From NCBI GenBank assembly GCA_963716445.1, contig OY970313.1, positions 1,922,001 through 1,986,000 of the forward strand: DNA of 64,000 nt, read 5' to 3'. The number at the start of each line of letters is the position of its first letter. Position 1 is the first letter of the stretch. Shown here in pieces: positions 1 to 7,554 of the stretch. The translations under genes were made by a program, and so were the position numbers. The stretch comes from JAAYBF01 sp963716445. Its GTDB lineage: Bacteria > Actinomycetota > Thermoleophilia > Solirubrobacterales > Thermoleophilaceae. Under the pieces are notes generated by a model. The model worked only from the letters and a program-made list of their open reading frames with translations. It was not told the origin of the DNA and made no database searches.

Positions 1-936
1 GATCAGGTCCGAGATGCCCTGCACGCCCTGGCGCAGGACGTCGTCGGCGACCCGGAAGGCCTCGACCATCGAGGTCTTCTTGTCGAGCACCGACAGCAGC
101 CGCGTGTTGGGGATCGTGATCAGCGTGTCGACCTCGGCGGCGAGCGCGTCGATCCCGGCCTCCGCCTGAGCGCTGCGACGGACGCCCTCGAAGGAGAACG
201 GCTTCGTCACGATGCCGACCGTCAGCGCGCCGACCTCGCGGGAGATCTGCGCCACGACGGGCGCCGCTCCGGTGCCGGTGCCCCCGCCGGCGCCGGCGGT
301 GATGAAGACCATGTCGGCGCCCTTGAGGTGACCCTTCAGCTCGTCGTACTGCTCGAGCGCGGACTGGCGGCCCATGTCCGGGTTCGCCCCCGCGCCGAGG
401 CCGCGCGTCGCGTCCCCGCCGATGTGGATGCGGGTCGGCGCGCTCGACTGCTCGAGCGACTGCATGTCGGTGTTGACGGCGATGAACTCGACGCCCTCGA
501 CCTTGGCCTCGATCATCCGGTCGACCGCGTTGACGCCGGCTCCGCCGACGCCGACGACGCGTAGCACGGGATCGTGCTTCAGCGGCGACGACGGCTGGTG
601 GACCTGCTCCTTGTCGCCCACGGGCCCGGGCGCGCGCCGCTCGGGGGCACGGTCGAGGATGTTCTCGGGGATGTCGGAGGAGAAGACCGAACGCAGGCGC
701 TCCTCCGGCGTGGGGACGCCGTCGTAGCGGCTGACGGCGGAGTTGTCGGCGTGCTCGCGGGCGGCGGGCGTCTCCGGCGCGGGCTCGCGCCGCTCCTGCC
801 GGCGACCCTTCTCGCGGCTCTCGGCAGGCTTGCGGCGGCTGTCCTCGGGCCGTGCCTCCAGGCCCTCCTCCTCGGTCTTGCGGAAGAGGGCCGCCAGCGG
901 CCCCTCCCGCATGCTCGCGCGCTTACCGCTTGCCAT
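1..936 (-). CDS. ftsZ: Cell division GTPase FtsZ, 3' end cut by window edge, long N-terminal extension
   Basis: FtsZ is the tubulin-like GTPase that forms the cytokinetic ring. The 312 codons present contain the N-terminal Rossmann core (VGVGGAGVNAVDRM), the GGDATRGLGAGANP segment and the tubulin signature GAGGGTGTGAAPV. The C-terminal half lies outside the window. The ATG at 936 follows a strong Shine-Dalgarno, AAGGAGG, nine bases upstream, and overlaps the end of the upstream parA-like gene by 14 bases, so the two are probably translationally coupled. With this start, about 124 residues rich in Arg, Glu and Pro precede the conserved core, far more than the usual few tens. A GTG at 621 would give a normal N-terminus but I see no comparable ribosome site there. 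Family identity is certain; the extension depends on the start. Confidence 0.95.
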   Translation of the reverse strand, partial: MASGKRASMREGPLAALFRKTEEEGLEARPEDSRRKPAESREKGRRQERREPAPETPAAREHADNSAVSRYDGVPTPEERLRSVFSSDIPENILDRAPERRAPGPVGDKEQVHQPSSPLKHDPVLRVVGVGGAGVNAVDRMIEAKVEGVEFIAVNTDMQSLEQSSAPTRIHIGGDATRGLGAGANPDMGRQSALEQYDELKGHLKGADMVFITAGAGGGTGTGAAPVVAQISREVGALTVGIVTKPFSFEGVRRSAQAEAGIDALAAEVDTLITIPNTRLLSVLDKKTSMVEAFRVADDVLRQGVQGISDLI

Positions 937-1732
937 TCGAGAGGACCTCCTTCGCGAGCTGGCGGTAGGCGTAGGCCGCCTTGCCGTCAGGGTCGTACTT
1001 GAGCACGGACATTCCCTTGACCGGCGCCTCGGCGAAGCGCACGGTCTTGGTGATGCGCGAGGCGAACACCTGGTCGCCGAAGTTCTCCTCCAGCAACTCG
1101 ATCGCCTCCTTGGCGTGGACTGTCCGGCTGTCGACCAGCGTCGGCAGGATGCCCTCGATGTCGACGTCCGGGTTGAGGTTCTCCCGGATCATCGACAGCG
1201 TGTTCTGCAGCTGCACCAGTCCCCGCATGGACAGATACTCGCATTGCACGGGGACGATCACCTTGTGGGCGGCCGTCAGGGCGTTGATAGTGAGCAGCCC
1301 GAGGCTCGGCGGAGTGTCGATGCAGATGAAGTCGTAGTCCTCGAGGATCGGCTTCAGCGCCTTCTCCAGCGAGCGCTCGCGGCCGATCTTGGTCGACATC
1401 GCGATCTCCGCTCCGGCAAGGTCGATCGACGCGCAGGCGACGTCGACCTCGCGCTTGCGGATCACCTCGCGGATCGAGACGTCGTGGACGAGCACGTCGT
1501 ACATCGACAGCTCGAGCGAGTCGGGATCGATCCCCTGGCTCATCGTCAGGTTGCCCTGCGGGTCGAGATCGATGCAGAGCGCGCGGTGGCCGCTCTCGAC
1601 GAACGCCGCGGCGAGGTTGAGCGTCGTCGTGGTCTTGGCGACGCCGCCCTTCTGGTTGGTGAACGCGATGACCTTGGCCTGTGGCGTCACTGATGCCTCC
1701 GGATCGGCGGGCTGCGGGGTCGACTTTGCCAT
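923..1732 (-). CDS. ParA/Soj-family ATPase coupled to ftsZ
   Basis: The 269-aa protein is a ParA/MinD-superfamily ATPase. It has a deviant Walker A (KGGVAKTTTTLNLA, residues about 30-43), a Walker A' region CIDLDPQGNLT and the switch motif FICIDTPPSLGLLT. Such proteins position chromosomes or division machinery by dimerising on ATP and binding DNA or membrane. The closest match by eye is Soj/ParA rather than MinD, because it has the DPQGN motif and I see no C-terminal amphipathic membrane helix. No parB lies beside it. Its stop overlaps the ftsZ start, which argues for a role in division or segregation control. The ATG at 1732 was chosen because the preceding codons are not conserved. Confidence 0.85.
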   Translation of the reverse strand: MAKSTPQPADPEASVTPQAKVIAFTNQKGGVAKTTTTLNLAAAFVESGHRALCIDLDPQGNLTMSQGIDPDSLELSMYDVLVHDVSIREVIRKREVDVACASIDLAGAEIAMSTKIGRERSLEKALKPILEDYDFICIDTPPSLGLLTINALTAAHKVIVPVQCEYLSMRGLVQLQNTLSMIRENLNPDVDIEGILPTLVDSRTVHAKEAIELLEENFGDQVFASRITKTVRFAEAPVKGMSVLKYDPDGKAAYAYRQLAKEVLSNGKR

Positions 1733-1782
1733 TACGAGGTGCCTATTCGCACGCCCGGAGGGGATTCCTGCACGGGGCCGCA

Positions 1783-1788
1783 TAGCCT
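1783..1788 (+). promoter_or_regulatory. -10 box (TAGCCT) for leaderless ArsA-like gene
   Basis: TAGCCT matches the actinobacterial TANNNT -10 box and lies 7 bases before the GTG at 1796, so transcription would start at or next to the start codon. No clear -35 is seen. It supports the GTG start and a leaderless transcript. Confidence 0.45.
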
Positions 1789-1795
1789 TGCTGCC

Positions 1796-2725
1796 GTGGC
1801 GACCCTGCTCGACAGGCGGCTGATCTTCGTGACCGGCAAGGGCGGCGTCGGCAAGACCACCGTCGCGGCGGCGCTCGGCCTGGCGGCGGCGCGAGCCGGC
1901 CGTCGCGTGCTCGTCTGCGAGGTCGCCGACCAGGAGCGCCTGGCCGCGGCCTTCGGGGCGCCGCCGGCCGGCTTCCGAGAGGTCGAGATCGAGCCGCGGC
2001 TGAGCGTGTTCTCGGTCAACCCGGAGGACGCGACCGAGGAGTGGCTCTTTTACCAGCTGCGCTCGCGAACGCTCGCCGGCATGCTCGGCGGGAGCCGGGT
2101 CTTCCAGTACCTGGCCACCGCGGCGCCGGGCCTCGCCGAGATGGTGACGATCGGCAAGGTCTGGGAGCTGGCGCAGCTCGAGCGAAAGACCCCCAGCGCC
2201 GCTCCCTACGACCTCGTGATCGTCGACGCTCCCGCGACCGGCCACGGCCTCGCGCTGCTCGGGGCGCCCAGGACCTTCGGCGAGATCGCGCGCGTCGGGC
2301 CGATCGGAAGACAGGCCGGGATCATCGAGGCGTTCATCCACGATCCGACCGCGACCGCGGTCGTCGCGGTGGCGCTCGCGGAGGAGATGCCGGTCAGCGA
2401 GACGATCGACCTCGAGCGGCGCCTGCGCGAGGAGCTCGGCCTCGAGCTCGACCGGGTCCTCGTCAACGCGCTGCTGCCCGACCGCCTGAGCGCGGCCGAG
2501 GCGCGGGCGATCGAGGCGGTCGACAGCGCCGGCTCCCCGGCCGCGCGCGCGGCGCTCGAGGCGTCGCTGGCCGCCCATCGCACGGCCCGGGGCCAGCGCA
2601 GCCAGCTCGCCCGCCTGCGCCGTGGCCTGACGACGAAGGCCACGACCCTCCCGCACCTGCTGACCGCCGACGTCGGCCGCCCGGAGCTCGACCGCCTGGC
2701 CGCCGCGCTGGAGCGCAAGCTGTGA
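1796..2725 (+). CDS. ArsA/Get3-like ATPase, first of a pair (BagA/BagB type)
   Basis: This 309-aa P-loop ATPase has FVTGKGGVGKTTVAAALG near its N-terminus (residues about 10-27), a CEVADQERL switch-I-like segment and VIVDAPATGHGLALL (switch II). It belongs to the ArsA/GET3 family. In actinobacteria these occur as adjacent pairs; the mycobacterial pair Rv3679/Rv3680 has been described as a Get3-like heterodimer. The arsenite-binding cysteines of true ArsA are not evident, so arsenic export is unlikely. The GTG at 1796 was chosen because a TAGCCT box sits 7 bases upstream and the conserved protein starts just after it. It overlaps the second ATPase by 4 bases (GTGA) and is divergent from parA. 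Confidence 0.85.
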   Translation: MATLLDRRLIFVTGKGGVGKTTVAAALGLAAARAGRRVLVCEVADQERLAAAFGAPPAGFREVEIEPRLSVFSVNPEDATEEWLFYQLRSRTLAGMLGGSRVFQYLATAAPGLAEMVTIGKVWELAQLERKTPSAAPYDLVIVDAPATGHGLALLGAPRTFGEIARVGPIGRQAGIIEAFIHDPTATAVVAVALAEEMPVSETIDLERRLREELGLELDRVLVNALLPDRLSAAEARAIEAVDSAGSPAARAALEASLAAHRTARGQRSQLARLRRGLTTKATTLPHLLTADVGRPELDRLAAALERKL

Positions 2726-3861
2726 GCGGGCAGGCCGCGGGCCTGGCGGACCTGCTCGCGGGCAAGGAGGTCGTCGTCTGCGCCGGCTCCGGCGGGGTCG
2801 GGAAGACCACGACCGCCGCGGCGATCGCCGCCGCGATGGCCGCCCGCGGCCGCAAGGTGATCGTGTTGACGATCGATCCGGCGCGCCGCCTCGCCGACTC
2901 GCTCGGCCTCGCCGAGCTCGGCAACGAGGAACGTCGCGTCGACCCCGAGCGCCTGGCGGGCGCCGGGCTCGGCGGCTCGGGCGAGCTCTGGGCGATGACG
3001 CTCGACGCCAAGCAGACCTTCGACGACCTGATCGACCGCAACGCCCCCGACGCCCAGACCCGCGACGCGGTCCTCGGCAACCCGATCTACCGTCAGCTCT
3101 CGAACGCCCTCGCCGGATCGCAGGAGTACATGGCGATGGAGAAGCTCTACGAGCTGCGGCAGTCCGGCCGCTACGACCTCCTTGTCCTCGACACGCCCCC
3201 GGCCCGCAACGCGCTCGACTTCCTCGACGCCCCGGGGCGGCTCTCGCGCTTCGTCGACTCGCGCTCGCTGCAGCTCTTCCGTGCGTCGAGCCGAGCGGGG
3301 CTCGGTTTCGTCGGCCGCGGCGCCGGGGCGCTGCTCTCCGTGCTGGAGCGCGCCACCGGCGTCGACCTGCTGCGCGACCTCGCCGACTTCTTCAACGCCT
3401 TCGGCGACATGGCCGACGGCTTCCGCGACCGCGCCCGCCACGTCGAGGCGCTGCTGCGCGAGGACCGGACCACCTTCCTGCTGGTCACCTCGCCGCGCGC
3501 CGCCGCGACCGCCGACGCGCGCTACTTCCACCGCAAGCTCGAGGAGTCCGGGATGCCGTTCGGAGGACTGATCGTCAACCGCGTGCGCGAGCCGGTCGCC
3601 GCGGTCGCCGGAGACGAGCTGCGGGACGAGCTCGCCGGGTTGCTCGACGCGAAGCTGGCGCGCAAGGCGATCCGCGACCTCGAGGACCGCAACCGCCTCG
3701 CCGAGCGCGACGCGCGCAACGTCGAAGGCATGCGCGCGAGCATCGGCGGCGACACGCTGATCGCGGTGCCCGAGCTGTCGGGCGACGTTCACGACCTCGA
3801 CGGCCTGGCCGCCGTGGCCGAGCGCCTCTTCGACGGCGCCGCTCAGACCGGCGCCGAGTAG
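2722..3861 (+). CDS. ArsA/Get3-like ATPase, second of a pair
   Basis: The 379-aa partner ATPase has CAGSGGVGKTTTAAAIA (residues about 15-31), TIDPARRLADSLGL (switch I) and LLVLDTPPARNALDFLDAP (switch II). The GTG start lies inside the stop of the first ATPase (GTGA), giving tight coupling and probably 1:1 production. By analogy with the mycobacterial pair the two probably form an asymmetric dimer. The client is unknown. It is longer than its partner by an inserted helical region (RASSRAGLGFVGRGAGALLS) that could bind a hydrophobic client. Its end overlaps the convergent 491-aa gene by 19 bases. Confidence 0.85.
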   Translation: MSGQAAGLADLLAGKEVVVCAGSGGVGKTTTAAAIAAAMAARGRKVIVLTIDPARRLADSLGLAELGNEERRVDPERLAGAGLGGSGELWAMTLDAKQTFDDLIDRNAPDAQTRDAVLGNPIYRQLSNALAGSQEYMAMEKLYELRQSGRYDLLVLDTPPARNALDFLDAPGRLSRFVDSRSLQLFRASSRAGLGFVGRGAGALLSVLERATGVDLLRDLADFFNAFGDMADGFRDRARHVEALLREDRTTFLLVTSPRAAATADARYFHRKLEESGMPFGGLIVNRVREPVAAVAGDELRDELAGLLDAKLARKAIRDLEDRNRLAERDARNVEGMRASIGGDTLIAVPELSGDVHDLDGLAAVAERLFDGAAQTGAE

Positions 3862-5318
3862 CCCGCCGGGTCGTTCCAGTCGAGCTCGGGCTGATGCGAC
3901 TCGTCGGTCGCCGAGAGCGCGGCGCTCGGCTGCACAACCCGCTCGCGCGGCTCGGTCGCCGTGACCCCGATCTCGCCGCCGGCCGACTCGATCGACTCGA
4001 TCTCGCTGACGGCGGCCGCGGTCGCCGGTCGGCCGGCCGGCTCCGGGGCGAGCGTGGCCGACGGCTGCTCGAGCAGCAGATCGTCGGACAGCGAGCGCAG
4101 GTCGGGATCGAGGTAGCCGCAGAGCACGTCGCGCAGCAGCGCGCGCAGGTGGCGCTCGACCTCCTCGACGAGCGTGCGCGGCGAGTCGCCTCCGATCGCG
4201 TCCAGGTAGTCGTCGTCGGGCGGATCGCCCATCACGAGCTGCTCGAGCGCCTGGGCGAGCTCGACGCGCCGCTGGACGCGGCGCCGCTCGCCCTCCTCGG
4301 CGCAGAGCACGGCGATCCTCAGCGCGAGACCGGAGCCGCCCTGATCGACGCCACGCTCGAGCAGAGCGCGCAGGCCGAGCAGGTAGTCGGACAGCGCCTC
4401 GGCCTCGCGGCGGCGACCGCAGCCCATCTCGAAGCGCGCGAGCGCCCAGGCGACCGAGCCGGTCGGGCGCGCACGGTCGATCGCCGCGAGGAACTGGCAC
4501 AGGTCGGCCTGCTCGCCCTCGGCGAGGACCCACGGCTCCCCGCGCGGCACGCCGCTCGGCTCGAGGGCGAACGGCTGCCAGGCGCCCTCGCCGGTCCGGC
4601 GCCAGCCGATCGCCGACAGCGCCGCGCCGCCGGGCTTCCAGAGCCGCATGCCGGTCAGCACCCGGCCGAAGCGCTCACGCGCCTCGGCCAGCGGTGGAGC
4701 GTCGTCGGGGCTGACGTCGCGGGTCAGGGTGAGCAGCACGTTCGGATCGAGCCGCTCGGACTCGTCGCCGCTCTGGCCGGCCGGATCGCCCCAGAGCGCG
4801 TCGTCCGGCGCGTCGGTGCGACCGCCGCGGACCAGCGCCAGCCCGGACCCCAACTCGACGCGCTCGGCGTCGAGCACGAGGCCGTGGATCGGCGCCAGCA
4901 CCGTCGCCGGCTGGCTGCGCTCGTACAGCGTGCGCTCGACCTCGGCGTAGACGCGCTCGAAGCGCTCCTCGGGAAAGGACAGGTCGGTCGCGTCCTCGTA
5001 GAGGCGCTCGAGCATCGCCTGCAGCGCGGGCTCGGCCTCGGCGCCGCGCAGGCCGTTGACTCGAAGGTATGCGGCGGCGCCGGCGCCCAGCGCCGCGGTG
5101 GCCCGCTCGCAGGTGGGAAGCAGCCGCAGGCGCGGCCAGCGCTCGGCGACGAACTTCGCGGTCAGCGGGCGGTAGTTGTAGAGCGACGGCCCGCCCCGAC
5201 GGGCTCCCTCCTCGAGGTCGAACTCGATCTCGGCGCCCGCGTTTTGGTCGTCGCGCAGCAGCGCCGCCGTCTCGAGCGCGAAGGCCCGCAGCGCGTCGTG
5301 GAGCTCTCGATTCCGCAT
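3843..5318 (-). CDS. Uncharacterised 491-aa protein
   Basis: I do not recognise a domain. The 491-aa protein is acidic, mostly helical and has no signal peptide or membrane segment. A distinctive N-terminal motif (SLYNYRPLTAKFVAERW, about 45-61) is followed by long Glu/Leu/Arg-rich helices. The C-terminal 70 or so residues are low complexity, ending in WNDPAGYSAPV. Coding looks real: the frame is clean over 1.5 kb and the ATG at 5318 is well placed. It converges on the ArsA-like pair with a 19-base overlap. It may be lineage-restricted; no function is assigned. Confidence 0.7.
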   Translation of the reverse strand: MRNRELHDALRAFALETAALLRDDQNAGAEIEFDLEEGARRGGPSLYNYRPLTAKFVAERWPRLRLLPTCERATAALGAGAAAYLRVNGLRGAEAEPALQAMLERLYEDATDLSFPEERFERVYAEVERTLYERSQPATVLAPIHGLVLDAERVELGSGLALVRGGRTDAPDDALWGDPAGQSGDESERLDPNVLLTLTRDVSPDDAPPLAEARERFGRVLTGMRLWKPGGAALSAIGWRRTGEGAWQPFALEPSGVPRGEPWVLAEGEQADLCQFLAAIDRARPTGSVAWALARFEMGCGRRREAEALSDYLLGLRALLERGVDQGGSGLALRIAVLCAEEGERRRVQRRVELAQALEQLVMGDPPDDDYLDAIGGDSPRTLVEEVERHLRALLRDVLCGYLDPDLRSLSDDLLLEQPSATLAPEPAGRPATAAAVSEIESIESAGGEIGVTATEPRERVVQPSAALSATDESHQPELDWNDPAGYSAPV

Positions 5319-5369
5319 CCCCGCCCACTTCAGCGCGGGCGCGCGGAACCCTGCAAGTCCGCGCTCGAG

Positions 5370-5762
5370 CTAGGCGGCGGCGGTCGCAGGCTCCTGGCGA
5401 GCCGCGTCTCCGCAGGCGCCGCCGAGCCACTCGCGCCCGTAGCGACGCATGTCCTCGATCAACGGCAGCAGGGCGCGGCCCTTGTCCGTCAACGAGTACT
5501 CGACCCGCGGCGGAACCTCCGGGAAGGTGCAGCGCTCGACCATGCCCTCGTCCTCGAGCGCGCGCAGGCGCAGCGAGAGCGTGCGCGGCGAGATGCCGGC
5601 GAGCGAGCGCTCGAGCTCGCAGAAGCGCGACCGCCCCTCCGCCAGATCGCGGATCACGAGAATCGTCCACTTGCCGCAGATGATGTCCGCGGTGGCACAG
5701 ACGGGACAGGTCACATCAGCGGAGGAGGCCACGGCAAAGCCCAGCTTAGCGCAATGCTTCAC
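5370..5762 (-). CDS. HxlR-family winged-helix regulator
   Basis: The 130-aa protein has the HxlR core: CPVC near residue 19, then GKWTILVIRDL, SLAGISPRTLSLRLRALEDEGMV (recognition helix) and YSLTDKGRALLPLI (wing). HxlR proteins are small dimeric DNA-binding regulators, often sensing electrophiles or redox state through a conserved cysteine, and usually control a divergent gene. The start is uncertain: GTG 5762 lies inside an inverted repeat (5756-5772), while GTG 5732 would put the cysteine at about residue 9, more typical of the family. The divergent neighbour is the secreted S55-like protein. Confidence 0.85.
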   Translation of the reverse strand: MKHCAKLGFAVASSADVTCPVCATADIICGKWTILVIRDLAEGRSRFCELERSLAGISPRTLSLRLRALEDEGMVERCTFPEVPPRVEYSLTDKGRALLPLIEDMRRYGREWLGGACGDAARQEPATAAA

Positions 5763-5772
5763 GAACTGAAGC
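5756..5772. promoter_or_regulatory. Inverted repeat, candidate HxlR operator
   Basis: GCTTCA-cgaac-TGAAGC is a perfect 6-base inverted repeat with a 5-base spacer between the divergent HxlR and S55-like genes. Size and place fit autoregulation by HxlR. It overlaps the upstream-most GTG candidate of that gene, which would favour the later start. Confidence 0.4.
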
Positions 5773-5804
5773 TATGGACTGCGACCGTATTTCGCCGACT
5801 CGGT

Positions 5805-5810
5805 TAGCCT
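5805..5810 (+). promoter_or_regulatory. -10 box (TAGCCT) for leaderless S55-like gene
   Basis: TAGCCT lies 7 bases before the ATG at 5818, the spacing of a leaderless transcript. There is no purine-rich ribosome site between them. No clear -35 is seen. Confidence 0.45.
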
Positions 5811-5817
5811 CGCGGCG

Positions 5818-7554
5818 ATGAGGGTTCGGCTCACGCTCGCGGCAGCGGCGCTCATATGCGCCCTGGCGCCGGGCGCCGCCTGGGCCGGGGACCCGACGAT
5901 GCCGCTGGCCGAGGTCCGCGCCGGGATGCTGTGCACCGGGCTGTCCGTCGTCCGCGGCACCGCGGTCTCGGACTTTCGCGTCGAGATCGTGGATGTCATC
6001 CGCGGCGATCCCGACGCCTTTGGACCGCGGATACTGATCCGCGTCTCGGGTCCGGTCGTCGACGGAACCGGCATCGGGCCCGGATTCTCCGGCTCGCCGA
6101 TCTACTGTCCCGGCGCCGGCGGGCCGACGCGCGTGATCGGAGCGATCTCCGAAGGGCTCGGCCAGTACGGCAACCACGTCGCGCTCGCGACGCCGATCGA
6201 GGAGATCCTCGGCGTCTCGCCGACCGCGCCGCCACAAGCCCGCAAGGCGTCCGCGCTGCTGCGCTCAGCCGAGCCGCTGGCGAGCCCGTTGACGGTGTCG
6301 GGCCTGTCGACCCCGATCCGCCACGCGCTGCTCGCCGCGGCGCGCCGCGCAAACACACCGCTGCTCGCGGCGCCGTCAGGGCCGTCGGTCGCCTACCCGC
6401 CCTACCCGCTCGTCCCCGGCGCGTCCGTGGCGGCCGGCCTGTCGAGCGGCGACATCGCGATCGCGGCCATCGGCACGGTCGCGTACCGCGACGGCGACAA
6501 GCTGTGGGCGTTCGGGCACCTGCTCGAGGGCTACGGGCGCCGCGCGCTGCCGCTGCTCGACGCCTACGTCTTCTCGGTCATCGACAACCCGCTCGGAACC
6601 TTCGAGGCGGAGACCTACAAGCTCGCGGCCGCGGGCCGCCCGGTGGGCACGCTGACCAACGACGGTCTCGGCGCGATCGCCGGCCGCATCGGAGCTCCGC
6701 CACCGACGATCCCGCTGGAGGTGGTGGCACGTGACGAGCGCAGTGGACGTGGCGTTACCGTCAACGTCGACGTCGCGGACGAGCGCGAGCTCGACCTCGG
6801 CTCCGGCCTCGATTTCGTCGGCACGCTCGCGGCCAGCGACGCGATCGCCAGCGTCCTGCGCTCGATGCCGCCGCGGCTCACCACGGCGCAGTGCCTGCGC
6901 GTGACCGTCCGCCAGCGCAAGCGCCCGCTTCGCTTCTGCAAGCACTACTTCGACGCCTATGCTCCGCTCGACGACCTCTCGTCGGCCTTCAGCCTGATCG
7001 ACGGCTACAGCTTCGGGCGGCTCGACGTCCAGAAGGTGTCGGTGCGGATCAAGGTGCGCGCGGGTGTCGACGAGGCCTTCATCGTCCGCGCACACGCGCC
7101 GCGCCGCGTGCGTCGCGGCCAGCGCGTACGCATCGTGCTGAAGCTCCAGCGCAGCCACGCGGGGCGCAAGCGCGTCGCGTTCCGCTATCGCGTGCCGCGC
7201 AGCCTGCGTCCCGGCCGGCACCTGCTCACGGTTCGCGGCGCCGGCGCGGCGGACGGCGCGGACCTCTTCGCGCAGCTGTTCGCCGAGATCTTCGGCGGCG
7301 GCAGCGGCTCGGGGCCATCCCGCTCGGTACAGGACCTGGCCGCGCGGATCGCCGCGCTCGGCAGTCCCGACGGCGTGCGCGCCAGCTTCGTCCGCAAGCG
7401 GAAGGGACCCGTCGTCTACAGCGATCGCGGGCTGCTGATCAGGGGCAAGACGCAGATCCCGATCCTCGTCCGTGGCCGCAAGGGCGCCGGCCGGCGCCCG
7501 CCTGCTGGACACTCGGCCGCGCTCGCCGGCGGCCGGACCGCGGGCGCCTACTAG
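5818..7554 (+). CDS. Secreted SpoIVB peptidase S55-domain protein
   Basis: The 578-aa precursor has a signal peptide (RVRLTLAAAALICALAPGAAWAG, likely cleaved after AWA near residue 23). The next 250 or so residues resemble the SpoIVB S55 serine-peptidase domain: the motif GPGFSGSPIY (Ser about residue 92) matches the family's GxSGSPI, and a later LWAFGHLLEG resembles its conserved FGHP segment. In Bacillus SpoIVB triggers a sporulation checkpoint from the intermembrane space; here no sporulation gene is nearby. The C-terminal half is Arg-rich and probably beta-structured. Its stop shares a CTAG with the convergent pilT stop. The family call rests on the two motifs. Confidence 0.7.
   Translation: MRVRLTLAAAALICALAPGAAWAGDPTMPLAEVRAGMLCTGLSVVRGTAVSDFRVEIVDVIRGDPDAFGPRILIRVSGPVVDGTGIGPGFSGSPIYCPGAGGPTRVIGAISEGLGQYGNHVALATPIEEILGVSPTAPPQARKASALLRSAEPLASPLTVSGLSTPIRHALLAAARRANTPLLAAPSGPSVAYPPYPLVPGASVAAGLSSGDIAIAAIGTVAYRDGDKLWAFGHLLEGYGRRALPLLDAYVFSVIDNPLGTFEAETYKLAAAGRPVGTLTNDGLGAIAGRIGAPPPTIPLEVVARDERSGRGVTVNVDVADERELDLGSGLDFVGTLAASDAIASVLRSMPPRLTTAQCLRVTVRQRKRPLRFCKHYFDAYAPLDDLSSAFSLIDGYSFGRLDVQKVSVRIKVRAGVDEAFIVRAHAPRRVRRGQRVRIVLKLQRSHAGRKRVAFRYRVPRSLRPGRHLLTVRGAGAADGADLFAQLFAEIFGGGSGSGPSRSVQDLAARIAALGSPDGVRASFVRKRKGPVVYSDRGLLIRGKTQIPILVRGRKGAGRRPPAGHSAALAGGRTAGAY

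Noticed and set aside
1..621. FtsZ start at GTG 621, giving a usual short N-terminus
   Set aside because: The ATG at 936 has a strong AAGGAGG site and couples to the upstream gene; 621 has none.
1796..3861. Arsenite efflux pump ATPases
   Set aside because: No ArsA metal-binding cysteines and no arsB or arsR nearby; the pair fits the Get3-like type.
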